A stretch of 64,000 nt of DNA, from positions 310,001-374,000 of the forward strand of contig CP179201.1 in assembly GCA_051201605.1 (NCBI GenBank), in the 5' to 3' direction. The stretch is from CABZJG01 sp902512685 (GTDB lineage: Bacteria; Pseudomonadota; Alphaproteobacteria; Rhodobacterales; Rhodobacteraceae). Position 1 is the stretch's first letter. Each line of letters opens with the position of its first letter. The notes under the pieces are model-generated. The model was not told where the DNA came from. It worked only from the letters and a program-made list of their open reading frames with translations, and did not search any database. This document shows positions 34,588 to 43,340 of the stretch, in pieces. The translations under genes and the position numbers were made by a program.

Positions 34588-36558
34588 TTGTTAGAATCGT
34601 CTATAGGCGGTGATGGGCTGCAGTCCATCCCAGCACTCCTGCGTCGCAATGCTAAATCAATTGCGAACGCGCCTGCTTATCGGGAAAAAGAGCTTGGGAT
34701 TTGGCAAAGCTGGACTTGGTCTGAAGCAGAAAAAGAAGTTACGGACCTGGCTCTCGGATTTATGAATTTGGGTGTCGGCCCAGGTGATTTTGTGGCTGTC
34801 ATAGGCCGAAACAGACCATATCTTTATTGGGCTATGATTGCTGCTCAAATGGTCGGTGCGATCCCAGTTCCCCTTTATCAAGACGCTGTCGCAGAAGAAA
34901 TGACCTATGTGCTGTCGCATTGTGGTGCGCGATTTGTCGTGGCTGGCGATCAAGAGCAAGTTGATAAAGTATTGGAAATCCAATCAGAGCTAGAGAGCTT
35001 TGAGCATATGATCTACCTGGATCCTCGCGGCATGCGAAAATATGATCATTCTCGCTTGCATGCCTATAATGATGTTCAAGAACAGGGGCGTGCGGCAAGC
35101 GATAAGGCAAAAGCAGAACTGGATAGCAGTATTTCTGCGCTAACCTATGATAAGATTTGCGTTATGCTCTATACGTCGGGCACGACCGGCAAACCCAAAG
35201 GGGTCGTTCTGTCGAATCGCAACATTATCGAAACAGCGAAAGCCTCGAGCGAGTTTGACAAACTAGGTAAAGATGAAGAAGTGCTGGCCTATCTGCCTAT
35301 GGCTTGGGTTGGTGATTTTATTTTCAGCATGGGCCAAGCTGCATGGACTGGTTTTTGTGTAAACTGTCCTGAAAGTGCCCAAACTATGGCTATGGATTTA
35401 CGTGAAATTGGCCCCAGCTATTATTTTGCGCCGCCAAGAGTTTTTGAAAGCCAGCTCACAACGGTCATGATACGCATGGAAGATGCAGGCCGAGTGAAAA
35501 AGGCCTTGTTCGACTACTTCATGGCGCATGCAGCTAAATACGGTTCGGCCATTTTGGACGGCAAAGACGTTGGGATCTGGGAGCGCATCAAATATTCCTT
35601 GGGCGAAATATTCATGTACGGACCTTTGAAAAACACCTTGGGCTTTTCAAACGTGCGAGTGGGTTACACCGCAGGAGAAGCCATTGGTCCGGAAATTTTT
35701 GATTTCTATCGCTCATTGGGCATAAACTTGAAGCAGCTATATGGTCAAACCGAGGCGAGCGTTTTTATTACCCAGCAGCCAGACGGTGAAGTTCAGAGCG
35801 ATACAGTGGGGGTACCAAGTCCCAGTGTAGAGGTTAAAATTGCTGACAATGGTGAAGTCTACTATCGAAGCCCGGGAACATTTGTAGAGTACTACAAGAA
35901 CCCCGAAAGCACAGCTGAAACCAAAGATCCAGAGGGATGGGTTGCTACTGGGGACGCTGGGTTTTTCGAAGAAAGTACTGGTCATCTTCGAATTATTGAT
36001 CGGGCAAAAGATGTGGGTAAACTGGCAGATGGTTCAATGTTTGCCCCGAAATATGTGGAGAATAAGCTAAAATTTTATCCCAATATCTTGGAGGCTGTTC
36101 TTTTTGGTGCAGACAAGGATCGCTGTGTTGCTTTTATCAATATAGATTTAAACGCTGTGGGAAATTGGGCTGAACGCAACAACATAGCCTATTCAAGCTA
36201 TCAAGAACTGGCGGGGCATCCAAAGGTTTTGACCGCTATTCAAGTACATGTTGAAGAAGTTAATCAATCTGTGGCGCGGGATAAGATGTTGTCTGGCTGT
36301 CAAATCCACCGATTTTTAGTTTTGCATAAAGAGCTGGATGCAGATGATGGTGAACTTACGCGCACTCGAAAGGTACGTCGCAAGATTATCGGCGAAAAGT
36401 TCGAAGATTTGGTAACGGCGCTCTATGACGGTTCAAAAAGTGTCTACACCGAAACAGAGGTGACATACGAAGATGGCGGAAAAGGCAAAATAACCGCAAC
36501 GCTCGAGATATGCGACGTTCCCGTGGCAACCGGGTCAACGAGCATGGCAGCGGAATAG
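34588..36558 (+). CDS. AMP-dependent acyl-CoA synthetase (long-chain/aromatic)
   Basis: About 656 residues. 'VMLYTSGTTGKPKGVVLSNRN' is the adenylation P-loop (shown in part), 'LKQLYGQTEASVFI' is the A5 motif, 'GWVATGDAGFFE' the A7 Asp, and 'IIDRAKDVGKLADG' the hinge. It activates a carboxylic acid to its CoA thioester through an acyl-AMP. The start is uncertain: AGGGAGGA ends eight bases before TTG 34588, while ATG 34552 upstream has no ribosome site; I prefer TTG. The gene leads an operon with a Liv-type ABC transporter, so it would trap the imported acid. Long-chain or aryl acids are both possible. Confidence 0.88.
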   Translation: MLESSIGGDGLQSIPALLRRNAKSIANAPAYREKELGIWQSWTWSEAEKEVTDLALGFMNLGVGPGDFVAVIGRNRPYLYWAMIAAQMVGAIPVPLYQDAVAEEMTYVLSHCGARFVVAGDQEQVDKVLEIQSELESFEHMIYLDPRGMRKYDHSRLHAYNDVQEQGRAASDKAKAELDSSISALTYDKICVMLYTSGTTGKPKGVVLSNRNIIETAKASSEFDKLGKDEEVLAYLPMAWVGDFIFSMGQAAWTGFCVNCPESAQTMAMDLREIGPSYYFAPPRVFESQLTTVMIRMEDAGRVKKALFDYFMAHAAKYGSAILDGKDVGIWERIKYSLGEIFMYGPLKNTLGFSNVRVGYTAGEAIGPEIFDFYRSLGINLKQLYGQTEASVFITQQPDGEVQSDTVGVPSPSVEVKIADNGEVYYRSPGTFVEYYKNPESTAETKDPEGWVATGDAGFFEESTGHLRIIDRAKDVGKLADGSMFAPKYVENKLKFYPNILEAVLFGADKDRCVAFINIDLNAVGNWAERNNIAYSSYQELAGHPKVLTAIQVHVEEVNQSVARDKMLSGCQIHRFLVLHKELDADDGELTRTRKVRRKIIGEKFEDLVTALYDGSKSVYTETEVTYEDGGKGKITATLEICDVPVATGSTSMAAE

Positions 36559-36569
36559 AGGGTGAGCAG

Positions 36570-37385
36570 GTGAAAGATACAGCGACAAATTATGTCACGG
36601 AAGATGGTCGCACCATAGGTGGTGTGATCATGGAGATGAAAAACATCACCCTCAGGTTTGGTGGCGTTGTGGCAATCAAAGATGCTTCATTTGACATTCA
36701 CGAAGGTGAGATTCGCGCCATTATCGGCCCGAATGGTGCGGGCAAATCGTCTATGTTAAATGTGATTAACGGCTTCTATCACCCTCAAGAAGGAGAGGTG
36801 TGGTTTCGCGGAGAAAAGCGCCCCTCAATGAAGCCCTATGAAATAGCTGAGCAAGGCATTGCCCGTACGTTTCAAAATATCGCGCTTTTCCATGGAATGA
36901 CCACAGTTGAAAACGTGATGACTGGCCGACAGCTCATGATGAAGAAAAACTTCTTTTGGCAGATGCTTCGGGTTGGTCCAGCTATTGACGAAGAAGTGAA
37001 ACATCGCCGTAAGTGCGAAGAGATAATTGATTTTCTAGAAATTCAGGCGATCAGAAAGACACCAGTTGGCAGCTTGCCCTATGGTTTGCAAAAGCGGGTC
37101 GAACTGGCGCGCGCGCTGGCCATGGAGCCCAAGCTGCTCTTACTAGATGAACCGATGGCAGGGATGAATGTGGAAGAAAAAGAAGACATGTCTCGCTTTA
37201 TTCTTGATGTGAATGATCAATACGGAACAACTATTGCCCTGATCGAACATGATATGAGCGTCGTGATGGATCTTGCTGATCGCGTCGTTGTTTTAGACTA
37301 CGGTAAAATGCTGGCGGATGGCACACCAGACGAAGTTCAACGAAATCAGGCAGTTATTGATGCATATCTGGGGGTAGAGCACTAA
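36570..37385 (+). CDS. livG: Branched-chain-amino-acid-type ABC transporter ATPase (LivG)
   Basis: 271 residues. Walker A 'GPNGAGKSSM', a signature loop that reads 'LPYGLQKRVELARAL' rather than LSGGQ, as usual in LivG, Walker B 'LLLLDEP', and the switch His in 'IALIEHDMS'. It powers uptake together with LivF. GTG 36570 is preferred as the start because GAGGG lies just upstream and the earlier ATG frame overlaps the synthetase gene. Its stop shares a base with the permease start. In this cluster the system probably imports a carboxylic acid rather than leucine or valine. Confidence 0.9.
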   Translation: MKDTATNYVTEDGRTIGGVIMEMKNITLRFGGVVAIKDASFDIHEGEIRAIIGPNGAGKSSMLNVINGFYHPQEGEVWFRGEKRPSMKPYEIAEQGIARTFQNIALFHGMTTVENVMTGRQLMMKKNFFWQMLRVGPAIDEEVKHRRKCEEIIDFLEIQAIRKTPVGSLPYGLQKRVELARALAMEPKLLLLDEPMAGMNVEEKEDMSRFILDVNDQYGTTIALIEHDMSVVMDLADRVVVLDYGKMLADGTPDEVQRNQAVIDAYLGVEH

Positions 37386-38344
37386 TGGGTGATATAATTT
37401 ACGGCATCTTCGCCGATCCATTTGTTCAGATGTGGCAAATGCCTGACTTTTTGATGCAAGTCCTATGGGAAGGCTTTGTATCAGGTATTTTATATGCACT
37501 TATTGCCTTGGGCTTTGTGTTAATCTTCAAAGCCTCAGGGATATTCAACTTTGCCCAAGGCATTATGGTTGTGTTTTCTGGTCTAACGCTTGTTGGTTTG
37601 CATGCACTCGGGGTGCCAGCATGGTTGGCCTTATTGCTCACACTCGCGACAATGTATGCGCTGGCGTACTCTGTTGAGCGTTTGATTTTGCGAAATCTTG
37701 TCAATCAACCTGACATTATTTTGTTTATGGCGACAATTGGACTTACAAATATTCTCATTGGGATGGGCCAGTGGATATTTGGTGGTGAAACCAAAACCAT
37801 GATCACCAAGGAATTGTTTCTGCCCAGCGGATCATCCGTATGGGAGCCTGGCGGAGGTTTGGTGATTTTCCAACACATTGATATTGCGGCCGCTGTGATT
37901 GCCGCTGCTCTTATCGTGGGATTGGCCTTCTTTTTCTCAAAAACCAAAGTTGGCCGCGCTTTAAGAGCTGTTGCAGATGACCATCAGGCATCTTTGTCCG
38001 TCGGAATTTCGCTCAATCATATTTGGGTGATTACATGGTTTGCTGCAGGGATAGTTGCCTTGGTGACTGGAATCATGTGGGGCGCGCGCTCTGACGTAAG
38101 TTTTTCACTCCAAATTATCGCTCTTAAAGCGCTACCAGTGCTTGTTCTTGGAGGGTTCACATCTGTGCCCGGCGCCATTGTTGGAGGCTTGATTATCGGC
38201 ATAGGTGAAAAAGTCTTTGAAATATACTGGGGCCCGCTGTTTGGCTCAGGGGTTGAGGGCTGGTTTGCCTATGTGATTGCTCTTGTCTTCTTGCTGTACC
38301 GGCCACAAGGCCTGTTTGGCGAAAAAATTATCGAAAGGGTGTAG
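37385..38344 (+). CDS. livH: ABC transporter permease (LivH type)
   Basis: 319 residues, polytopic inner-membrane protein with about eight hydrophobic helices, for example 'GFVSGILYALIALGFVLIF' and 'FAQGIMVVFSGLTLVGL'. The conserved cytoplasmic loop 'GRALRAVADDHQASLSVGI' couples with the ATPases, and 'LKALPVLVLGGFTSVPGAIVGGL' is the second LivH signature. Starts one base into the livG stop and is followed three bases later by livM. Forms the translocation pore with LivM. Confidence 0.92.
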   Translation: MGDIIYGIFADPFVQMWQMPDFLMQVLWEGFVSGILYALIALGFVLIFKASGIFNFAQGIMVVFSGLTLVGLHALGVPAWLALLLTLATMYALAYSVERLILRNLVNQPDIILFMATIGLTNILIGMGQWIFGGETKTMITKELFLPSGSSVWEPGGGLVIFQHIDIAAAVIAAALIVGLAFFFSKTKVGRALRAVADDHQASLSVGISLNHIWVITWFAAGIVALVTGIMWGARSDVSFSLQIIALKALPVLVLGGFTSVPGAIVGGLIIGIGEKVFEIYWGPLFGSGVEGWFAYVIALVFLLYRPQGLFGEKIIERV

Positions 38345-38347
38345 CCG

Positions 38348-39436
38348 ATGTTTTACCGCGAAGCAGGCCAGTTCAAGGCAACCTATCAAGAAGATCTTCA
38401 AGCGTTTCCAATTCGTCAGGATAAAATAGGCATAGGCATTTGGCTTGCCATTGCCTATCTGTACATCCCGTTTTTCGGAATCCCGGGATTAGAGTATGGG
38501 TTCGCACTGAACGCCATAATGATCCCGGTTTTGATCTTCACAATCACGACAATAGGATTGAATATCTTGGTCGGGTTTACGGGCCAAATCAGCCTTGGCA
38601 CAGGCGCCTTTATGGGGGTGGGTGCGTACTCATGTTATAAGCTCACATCCTATTTTCCCGACACGAACATCATTGTATTAATTTTGGCCAGTGGTTTTGT
38701 TGCTGCTGCCGTTGGTGCGCTGTTCGGATTGCCGAGTTTAAGGATTAAGGGTTTCTATCTTGTTGTTGCAACGCTCGCTGCCCAGTTTTTCCTTGAATGG
38801 TGCTTTATTCGTATCGGATGGCTGTACAACTTCAATCCGTCAGGAGCCATCGAAGTACCACAAAGAGAGGTCTTTGGGGTGATTGTCACCGGGGCCGCCG
38901 CCGAGCCTGCCACGCGATATTTAGTCGTACTGACGATATTGGTATTTTTGACTGTTATTGCAGGAAATATAGTGCGCGGACGCATCGGGCGCAGTTGGAT
39001 GATGATCCGGGATATGGATATTGCCGCTGAACTGATTGGGGTACGTCCTCTTCGCGCGAAGCTGTCCGCATTTGCAGTGTCTTCTTACTATTGTGGTGTT
39101 TCGGGCGCTTTGATGGTGTTCCTCTGGCTGGGGGCTGCAGAGGTTGAAAGTTTCGATGTAAACCATTCATTTTTGTATCTCTTCATGGTTATTCTAGGGG
39201 GCCTTGGATCGATCACAGGCTCTTACATGGGCGCAGCATTCATCTGGACCTTCCCAATTATTCTGAAAGAAGTTGGTAAGAGAGTTTTTGATATCAATCC
39301 AATCGTTATGGAAAATGTTTCGCTTGTCGCTATCGGCGTCATGATCGTGTTCATCTTGATCAAAGAACCGCATGGTCTGGCACGCTTGTGGCAACTGGTG
39401 AAGCAAAAGCTCAGAATCTGGCCCTTTCCGCACTAG
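38348..39436 (+). CDS. livM: ABC transporter permease (LivM type)
   Basis: 362 residues, inner-membrane permease that pairs with LivH. 'TIGLNILVGFTGQISLGTGAF' is the LivM signature, 'FGLPSLRIKGFYLVVATLAAQF' follows, and 'ELIGVRPLRAKLSAFAVSSYYCGVSGAL' (spanning the coupling loop and next helix) is conserved. A cytoplasmic N-terminal extension of about 35 residues ('FYREAGQFKATYQEDLQAFP') is typical of LivM in these ligase-associated clusters. Three bases separate it from livH; 104 bases with two hairpins separate it from the binding-protein gene. Confidence 0.92.
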   Translation: MFYREAGQFKATYQEDLQAFPIRQDKIGIGIWLAIAYLYIPFFGIPGLEYGFALNAIMIPVLIFTITTIGLNILVGFTGQISLGTGAFMGVGAYSCYKLTSYFPDTNIIVLILASGFVAAAVGALFGLPSLRIKGFYLVVATLAAQFFLEWCFIRIGWLYNFNPSGAIEVPQREVFGVIVTGAAAEPATRYLVVLTILVFLTVIAGNIVRGRIGRSWMMIRDMDIAAELIGVRPLRAKLSAFAVSSYYCGVSGALMVFLWLGAAEVESFDVNHSFLYLFMVILGGLGSITGSYMGAAFIWTFPIILKEVGKRVFDINPIVMENVSLVAIGVMIVFILIKEPHGLARLWQLVKQKLRIWPFPH

Positions 39437-39448
39437 GGTCGTGATAAG

Positions 39449-39520
39449 CCATTGGGTAACTGGGACCGCACCAATGGGGGAGAAAAAAGGTCTCATAGGT
39501 GGAATGGCATGACGCCATTC
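39449..39520 (+). promoter_or_regulatory. Two hairpins upstream of the binding-protein gene
   Basis: CCATTGG (39449-39455) pairs with CCAATGG (39471-39477), and GAATGGC (39502-39508) pairs with GCCATTC (39514-39520) around a five-base loop. The second hairpin ends about seven bases before the ribosome site GGGAG (39528 onward). Such structures often raise binding-protein output by blocking mRNA decay or by processing; that role is inferred. Confidence 0.5.
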
Positions 39521-39540
39521 AGAAACTGGGAGAAAATAAT

Positions 39541-40839
39541 ATGTTTAGAAAGCTCATCTCAGGTGCTTTAACGGTCGCTGTGGTCGCCGGGGCATCTATC
39601 AGTGCAGCGCAAGCTGAAGACACACTGTATATTCCATCGCTGTCCTATAGAACTGGGCCTTTTGCGGGCGGTGGAACGCCATTCGCAAATGGCTTTCATG
39701 ACTATTTGGCAATGTTGAATGCACGCGATGGCGGCATCGGCGGTGCTAAGATCGTCATCGAAGAGTGTGAAACAGCCTATAACGCGCAAAAAGGCGTTGA
39801 GTGCTATGAAGCCACCAAGGGCAATGGGGCACTTGTCTATAATCCGCTCTCAACAGGGATCACCTTGCAGCTTATTCCAAAAGCGCCTGTTGACCAAATT
39901 CCTGTTCTGTCCATGGGCTATGGTCTGTCTGCGGTTGCGATTGGTGAAAAATTCCCTTGGACCTTTAACTATCCAACATCCTACTGGTCTCAAATGTCTT
40001 CGATCTTGAAGTATATCGACAGCAATGGCGGTCTTTCCGGTAAAAAGATTGGCTTTATCTACCTAGATGTTGGTTATGGTCGTGAGCCTATCCCGCTGCT
40101 GGAACAGCTGGCTCCTGAATTGGGATTTGAACTTGCGATGTTCCCTGTTGCAGGTAAAGAAATGCAAGCGCAATCAGCGCAGTGGCTCAATGTTCGTAAA
40201 GAACGCCCTGATTGGATGATCATGTGGGGTTGGGGCGCTATGAACGCAACAGCGGTCAAAGAAGCGGCAAAAATCCGTTATCCAATGGATCGTTTCATCG
40301 GCAACTGGTGGTCATCTGCACATGCGGATCTGGTGCCAGTTGGCGAGGCCGGAAAAGGCTATATTGGCGCTAACTTCTCAGGTATCGGTACAGGCTTCCC
40401 AGCGCTGCAAGATGTGCTTAAGCATGTTGTCGAGGCTGGAAATTCGCAAGCAGATCCATCCACGGTTGGCGACGTTCTTTATAACCGGGGTCTATACAAC
40501 GCCGTTATCGTAGCCGAAGCGATTGCCACAGCTCAGAAGACGACAGGCAAAAAGGGCATAACAGGTGCTGATATGCGGTCTGGCCTAGAGAACTTTGTGC
40601 TGGATCAAGCGCGGCTTGCCGAATTGGGTCTGCCTGGATTTACGGGTGATCTAAAAGGTGATTGTTCTGATCACGAAGGTGGCGGATCGGTCTTCATGCA
40701 GCAATGGGATGGTTCTGATTGGGTTAAAATCACCGATCCAATTGAGCCTATGCATGATGTGGTTGGACCACTGCTTTCAGCAGCTGCTGACGCCTATGTG
40801 GCTGATAAGCCTGAATGGCAAACACAAACTTGTAATTAA
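39541..40839 (+). CDS. ABC transporter periplasmic substrate-binding protein (LivK/Peripla_BP_6 type)
   Basis: 432 residues. MFRKLISGALTVAVVAGA begins a signal peptide with cleavage after 'SAAQA'. The mature part starts 'EDTLYIPSLSYRTGPF' and continues with 'NGFHDYLAMLNARDGGIGG' and 'CETAYNAQKGVECYEA', a pattern seen in binding proteins linked to acyl-CoA ligase clusters rather than classical LivK. ATG 39541 follows GGGAG; the longer frame from 39499 would destroy the signal peptide. It binds the imported ligand in the periplasm; two cysteines near the C-terminus ('GDCSDH' and 'QTQTCN') could form a disulfide. Confidence 0.9.
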   Translation: MFRKLISGALTVAVVAGASISAAQAEDTLYIPSLSYRTGPFAGGGTPFANGFHDYLAMLNARDGGIGGAKIVIEECETAYNAQKGVECYEATKGNGALVYNPLSTGITLQLIPKAPVDQIPVLSMGYGLSAVAIGEKFPWTFNYPTSYWSQMSSILKYIDSNGGLSGKKIGFIYLDVGYGREPIPLLEQLAPELGFELAMFPVAGKEMQAQSAQWLNVRKERPDWMIMWGWGAMNATAVKEAAKIRYPMDRFIGNWWSSAHADLVPVGEAGKGYIGANFSGIGTGFPALQDVLKHVVEAGNSQADPSTVGDVLYNRGLYNAVIVAEAIATAQKTTGKKGITGADMRSGLENFVLDQARLAELGLPGFTGDLKGDCSDHEGGGSVFMQQWDGSDWVKITDPIEPMHDVVGPLLSAAADAYVADKPEWQTQTCN

Positions 40840-40852
40840 TCAAGTCACTTTT

Positions 40853-40877
40853 CCGGCGCGGATCAAATCCGCGCCGG
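40853..40877 (+). promoter_or_regulatory. Strong GC hairpin after the binding-protein gene
   Basis: CCGGCGCGGAT (40853-40863) and ATCCGCGCCGG (40867-40877) form a perfect 11-bp stem with a CAA loop, 13 bases after the binding-protein stop. There is no following T-run, so it is more likely a 3' stabiliser or partial attenuator that lets the binding protein exceed LivF than a full terminator. Confidence 0.65.
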
Positions 40878-40904
40878 GTTATGAACAGCTGGATATAAAA
40901 CGTT

Positions 40905-41729
40905 ATGCTAGATACCGCCAAATCCCAAGAGACGTTACTTGAAGTCAACAACGTAGAAGTGATTTACAATCACGTTATTTTGGTCCTGAAAGGTGTGAGC
41001 CTGCAAGTTCCTAAAGGCGGCATTACAGCCCTGCTTGGTGGAAATGGCGCTGGAAAATCCACTACATTAAAATCTATTTCAAACCTTCTGCTTTCTGAGC
41101 GAGGAGAGGTTACAAAAGGCTCGGTGATATACCGCGATCAACCCGTTTATGGGCTTTCGCCGGCTGAGCTGGTTCGCCGAGGAGTGATCCAAGTCATGGA
41201 AGGCCGGCACTGTTTTGGCCACCTGACGGTTGAAGAAAATCTTTTAACCGGAGCCTATACGCGAAAAGCGAATCGCGCAGAGATTAACCAGAATTTAGAG
41301 TTGGTTTACGGTTATTTTCCACGCCTAAAAGAGCGGCGAAAATCACTAGCAGGCTATACCTCGGGCGGTGAACAGCAAATGGTTGCGATCGGTCGGGCCC
41401 TGATGTCCAAGCCTGAAACAGTTCTTTTGGATGAGCCGTCAATGGGTCTTGCACCGCAGCTCGTAGAAGAGATTTTTCAAATCGTACGCGATTTGAATGA
41501 AAAAGAAGGCGTTACGTTCTTACTGGCCGAGCAAAATACCAATGTTGCCCTGCGTTATGCGCATTATGGATACATACTAGAATCTGGCCGGGTGGTAATG
41601 GACGGACCGGCTAAGGATTTGCGGGAAAACCCCGATGTGAAGGAGTTTTATCTTGGGATGTCTGACGAGGGACGTAAGTCTTTTAGAAATGTGCGCAGCT
41701 ACCGAAGACGCAAACGTTGGCTGAACTAA
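40905..41729 (+). CDS. livF: ABC transporter ATPase (LivF type)
   Basis: 274 residues. Walker A 'GGNGAGKSTTLKSISNLL', signature 'TSGGEQQMVAIGRAL', Walker B 'TVLLDEPSMGLAPQLVEEIF', and switch region 'LLAEQNTNVALRYA'. It completes the transporter with LivG, LivH, LivM and the binding protein. The C-terminus carries about 20 extra basic residues ('RKSFRNVRSYRRRKRWLN') beyond typical LivF; such tails occur in ligase-linked members. The 28-base gap before the start follows the hairpin. Confidence 0.92.
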   Translation: MLDTAKSQETLLEVNNVEVIYNHVILVLKGVSLQVPKGGITALLGGNGAGKSTTLKSISNLLLSERGEVTKGSVIYRDQPVYGLSPAELVRRGVIQVMEGRHCFGHLTVEENLLTGAYTRKANRAEINQNLELVYGYFPRLKERRKSLAGYTSGGEQQMVAIGRALMSKPETVLLDEPSMGLAPQLVEEIFQIVRDLNEKEGVTFLLAEQNTNVALRYAHYGYILESGRVVMDGPAKDLRENPDVKEFYLGMSDEGRKSFRNVRSYRRRKRWLN

Positions 41730-41854
41730 CCAAGCTCCATAGAGGTGAAAGCTACAATAGAAGTAGCGAGATGGAGCGTATGTTTAAGTTGAGTATTTTC
41801 TGCAAAGAAAAATTTAAAACGATTGGCTGATCGGAAAGAAAGAGTGAGAAGACG

Positions 41855-43069
41855 ATGTTTTTTGATGGCTTGGAGACCCGTAATAATGAGGAGCGGGTCG
41901 CGGATACCACCGATAAATTGCCCAAGCAAATCGCTCGGGCGGTTGCACTTTCTGGATATAATGGCGTGTTTAAAGGGGTGGATGCATCAGCGATAACATC
42001 GGTTTCAGATTTACCCTCACTTCCTGTTCTACGAAAATCCGATTTGACCAAGGCTCAAACTGCGGGAAATATTTTGGGCGGCTTCAACGCCCTAAAAACT
42101 TCTGATTTTTCCCATATTTTTCAATCTCCTGGGCCAATTTACGAACCGGGCGGCATCGATAAAGACTGGTGGCGTATGGGGCGTGTCTTGCATGCGCTGG
42201 GTATCGGCAAAGGTGATATTATCCAAAACTGTTTTGGCTATCATCTCACGCCTGCTGGAATAATCTTTGAAAGCGGCGCGCGTGCAGTGGGGGCGGCGGT
42301 GGTGCCGGCGGGGGTTGGACAAACCGAATTGCAAGTGCGTGCGGCGGCTGATATTGGTTGCACCGCTTATGCAGGAACGCCCGATTATCTCAAGGTGATC
42401 CTTGATAAGGCCGCGCAAATGGGCGAGCGGCTATCGATCACCAAGGCGGCTGTCGGCGGCGGCGCGCTTTTCCCGTCGCTGAGGGCGGAATACGCCGATC
42501 GCGGGATCACCTGCCTGCAAAGTTATGCCACTGCTGATCTGGGCAATATCGCTTACGAAAGCCCCGCGATGGAGGGCATGATTGTGGACGAAGGCGTGCT
42601 GGTTGAGATCGTCACCCCGGGCACTGGAAATCCGGTCCCTGAGGGGGAAGTGGGCGAAGTTGTGGTTACCACGCTTAATCCCGACTATCCGTTAATTCGT
42701 TTTGCAACCGGGGACTTAAGCGCTGTTCTGCCGGGCCAAAGCCCGTGCGGGCGCACCAATATGCGCATCAAAGGCTGGATGGGCCGCGCCGATCAAACCA
42801 CCAAAATCAAAGGCATGTTTGTGCGCCCTGAACAGGTGGCAGCGCTGGTCGATGCGCATACCGAAGTCGCGCGTGCGCGGGTGATTGCGCGCCGTGAAGG
42901 CGAAATGGATGCGATGACTGTGCAGATCGAAACCGAGGCCACAGACGCGGCGCATTATGAAAAAACCGTGGCCGCAACGCTCAAACTAAAGGGCCAGATT
43001 GAGCTGATCCGCCCCGGCGGTTTGCCCCGCGACGGTCTGGTAATCGAAGATCAACGCAGCTACGATTAA
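41855..43069 (+). CDS. Phenylacetate-CoA ligase-like adenylate-forming protein (PaaK family, atypical)
   Basis: 404 residues. The order of motifs follows PaaK: 'ARAVALSGYNGVFKGV', 'SDLPSLPVLRKSDL', 'QSYATADLGNIAYESPAM' (A5), 'RFATGDLSAVLPG' (A7) and 'RIKGWMGRADQTTKIKGMFVRP' (hinge and lysine region). The glycine/serine/threonine-rich P-loop SSGTTG is absent; its place is taken by 'IFQSPGPIYEPGG'. This variant is known in transporter-linked members, but it makes ATP handling uncertain. AGAAGA precedes the start. It would activate an aryl acid or modify the CoA product of the first ligase. Its last 27 codons recur at 45552-45629. Confidence 0.85.
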   Translation: MFFDGLETRNNEERVADTTDKLPKQIARAVALSGYNGVFKGVDASAITSVSDLPSLPVLRKSDLTKAQTAGNILGGFNALKTSDFSHIFQSPGPIYEPGGIDKDWWRMGRVLHALGIGKGDIIQNCFGYHLTPAGIIFESGARAVGAAVVPAGVGQTELQVRAAADIGCTAYAGTPDYLKVILDKAAQMGERLSITKAAVGGGALFPSLRAEYADRGITCLQSYATADLGNIAYESPAMEGMIVDEGVLVEIVTPGTGNPVPEGEVGEVVVTTLNPDYPLIRFATGDLSAVLPGQSPCGRTNMRIKGWMGRADQTTKIKGMFVRPEQVAALVDAHTEVARARVIARREGEMDAMTVQIETEATDAAHYEKTVAATLKLKGQIELIRPGGLPRDGLVIEDQRSYD

Positions 43070-43180
43070 AGCCGAAAATGGCATGTCGGTATTGCGTCGG
43101 TATCGCGGCTGTTTCACGGTGGTGCGAAATCACTGGGCTTTGATGTAAAAAAGCCTCGTTTTTGGCTTAGTTATGCGCAT
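42991..43180 (+). repeat. Left copy of a ligase-3'-end/spacer duplication
   Basis: From 42991 this segment matches 45552-45735 with few changes: the last 26 ligase codons, the stop (TAA here, TAG there), then a spacer with the short GTCGGTATTGCGTCGGTATC repeat. Similarity fades around 43180, where an arsH fragment begins. The two copies are in direct orientation 2561 bases apart. Confidence 0.85.
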
Positions 43181-43183
43181 CAC

Positions 43184-43310
43184 TTCTTTGGCACCCGCCA
43201 ATGGCAGACCAGTGGGGTCAAACATAAATCTCTCTGCCCCAAGACCGCGCAAAATCTGCGCTGTAACTTCGGTTTTTTGCGGCTCATCATTCCATCTTTG
43301 AGCGCTCGCA
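43184..43310 (-). pseudogene. arsH fragment, truncated at both ends
   Basis: Read on the minus strand this encodes about 40 residues similar to the middle of the intact arsH-like gene at 45747-46493: 'ILRGLGAERFMFDPTGLPLAG' against 'ILRSLGAETVMFDPTGLPLVG'. The matching part of the intact gene is about 46193-46318. Divergence is too high for a fresh copy, so it is an old paralogous remnant or a recombinant with a relative's allele. Neither a start nor the flavin-binding C-terminal part is present. Confidence 0.78.
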
Positions 43311-43340
43311 TATCAAGCAACGGCTAAAAGGCTGGCCATT

